Below, one piece after another: positions 13,800 to 14,609 of a stretch of 14,609 bases of DNA. How positions within the stretch are numbered: position 1 is the first letter of the stretch; the number at the start of each line of letters is the position of its first letter. The notes beneath the pieces were generated by a model, which saw only the letters and a program-made list of their open reading frames with translations, ran no database searches and was not told the DNA's origin. Location of the stretch: positions 1-14,609 of the forward strand of contig LKUE01000193.1 in the NCBI GenBank assembly GCA_001412365.1, given 5' to 3'. A program made the position numbers and the translations under genes. This stretch comes from Desulfuromonas sp. SDB (GTDB lineage Bacteria > SDB-A).

Positions 13800-14609
13800 G
13801 ATTAAACCTATCTACTAAAAAGTTCCAATAAGGTGATTTAATTGAATTCAGGTTAAAGGGCAATTCATTTTGATTTTGGGTGTAGTGGGGATCAAAAATA
13901 TTGTCAATTCCCCGGACAAAAGGATAGGGTGGATAGTGATGGGCGGTCTGGGCAACCCGCTGAGGGCGACTTTGCTGTTCTCTCATTGCCGTCTGCAAAT
14001 CCAGAAGTTTCTGCAGGATTTCCCTTTGTCTTTCAATAAGAGACCGGGAAACATCACCCTGCTCCAATGACTGGGCAGCCATTTCCATTTCTCTGACTAA
14101 CTGCTCCATCTCATCTATCATTTGAGCGCTTCCCTCAAAACCCTGGGCAATTTCTGACATCCGCTCAGATAATGCTCTTTGCTGCACTGCCATACTCATC
14201 ATCTGGGAAGGAGACATTCCCTGGAACATTGTCTGCATACTCTGATTATTTAGCTGTGCTTGTTGTCCCGCCATCTCCGACATGCTCTGCTGGGCACCTT
14301 GAGAATTTAAGGGCATCTGATTCTGCATCAAATTTTCCAGATTTGACAGCTGGACATAGACATCATTGTATATTTTAAAGATACTTTCATACTGGGAACA
14401 CTGATTGGCTTGGGTGATAATTTGATTAGCTTGCTGGAGCATGGAGATCATTCGAACATCCATAATCATAGTCATGTGGGCAATTGAATCCAGTTTATCC
14501 ATTACCTGTTCAGTAGCTTTAAACGCTGCCGCGGATAAAAACAGAGGTGAATTCTGTTTGTATATGTTTTCAGCAAGTTCAGATAGGTCCAGCACATCTT
14601 CCTTGGTTT
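13786..14609 (-). CDS. DUF4175-like Q/M-rich coiled-coil protein, C-terminal part (partial)
   Basis: The frame is open through the right edge of the window (residues TKED precede the first possible start, a GTG at 14595), so the N-terminus is probably outside and at least 273 residues are visible. The middle is rich in Gln and Met (QGMSPSQMMSMAVQQRALSE), then heptad-like acidic helices (MIDEMEQLVREMEMAAQSLE) lead to LIERQREILQKLLDLQTAMRE. This order resembles the C-terminal end of DUF4175 proteins, large membrane proteins of unknown role. The end (YPPYPFVRGIDNIFDPHY) is Pro/Tyr-rich. No transmembrane helix is in the visible part. It is the most upstream gene seen of the export operon. Confidence 0.5.
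   Translation of the reverse strand, partial: TKEDVLDLSELAENIYKQNSPLFLSAAAFKATEQVMDKLDSIAHMTMIMDVRMISMLQQANQIITQANQCSQYESIFKIYNDVYVQLSNLENLMQNQMPLNSQGAQQSMSEMAGQQAQLNNQSMQTMFQGMSPSQMMSMAVQQRALSERMSEIAQGFEGSAQMIDEMEQLVREMEMAAQSLEQGDVSRSLIERQREILQKLLDLQTAMREQQSRPQRVAQTAHHYPPYPFVRGIDNIFDPHYTQNQNELPFNLNSIKSPYWNFLVDRFNHADK

Overview
The window reads as part of a low-GC, probably anaerobic bacterial chromosome. Nearly all genes lie on the minus strand, so the biological order runs from high to low coordinates. I cannot name the lineage. A YlbF-like protein and the type I-B cas genes would fit Firmicutes-like or Halanaerobiales/Atribacterota-like bacteria, but that is a guess.

Region A (14609 to 8255) is one tightly packed run of genes with overlapping stops and starts. 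It holds the 3' part of a Q/M-rich coiled-coil gene (DUF4175-like C-terminus), a small N-terminally hydrophobic TPR-like protein carrying a G9 tract, an AI-2E/UPF0118-family membrane protein, a YlbF-like small helical protein, and two consecutive ABC-2 exporters (ATPase, permease, ATPase, permease). It looks like a resident envelope/export operon.

Region B (8254 to 1159) is visibly more AT-rich. After a 165-bp AT-rich gap comes a type I-B CRISPR interference operon in the order cas8b, cas7b, cas5b, cas3, cas6b. Two features stand out. First, cas8b contains an internal in-frame ATG with a GGAGG ribosome site, predicting a separate 159-residue Cas11b small subunit. Second, cas3 is split by a -1 frameshift at an exact U UUU UUA slippery heptamer between helicase motifs II and III. 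A -1 slip there would give a complete 809-residue HD-helicase. No cas4, cas1, cas2 or CRISPR array is present in the window.

Region C (1158 to 192) lies directly behind cas6, where adaptation genes often sit in I-B loci. It is a type II toxin-antitoxin pair: an Xre/DUF2384 antitoxin and a RES-domain toxin (NAD+-consuming family), overlapping by 4 bp. A perfect 38-bp palindrome that contains the promoter elements drives the pair. Region D (1 to 170) is the 3' end of an unrecognised plus-strand gene converging on the toxin.

Together, regions B and C look like a mobile defence module: an interference-only I-B effector that would need crRNAs and adaptation from elsewhere, linked to an addiction-type NAD+-depleting TA pair, lying downstream of a resident transport operon.
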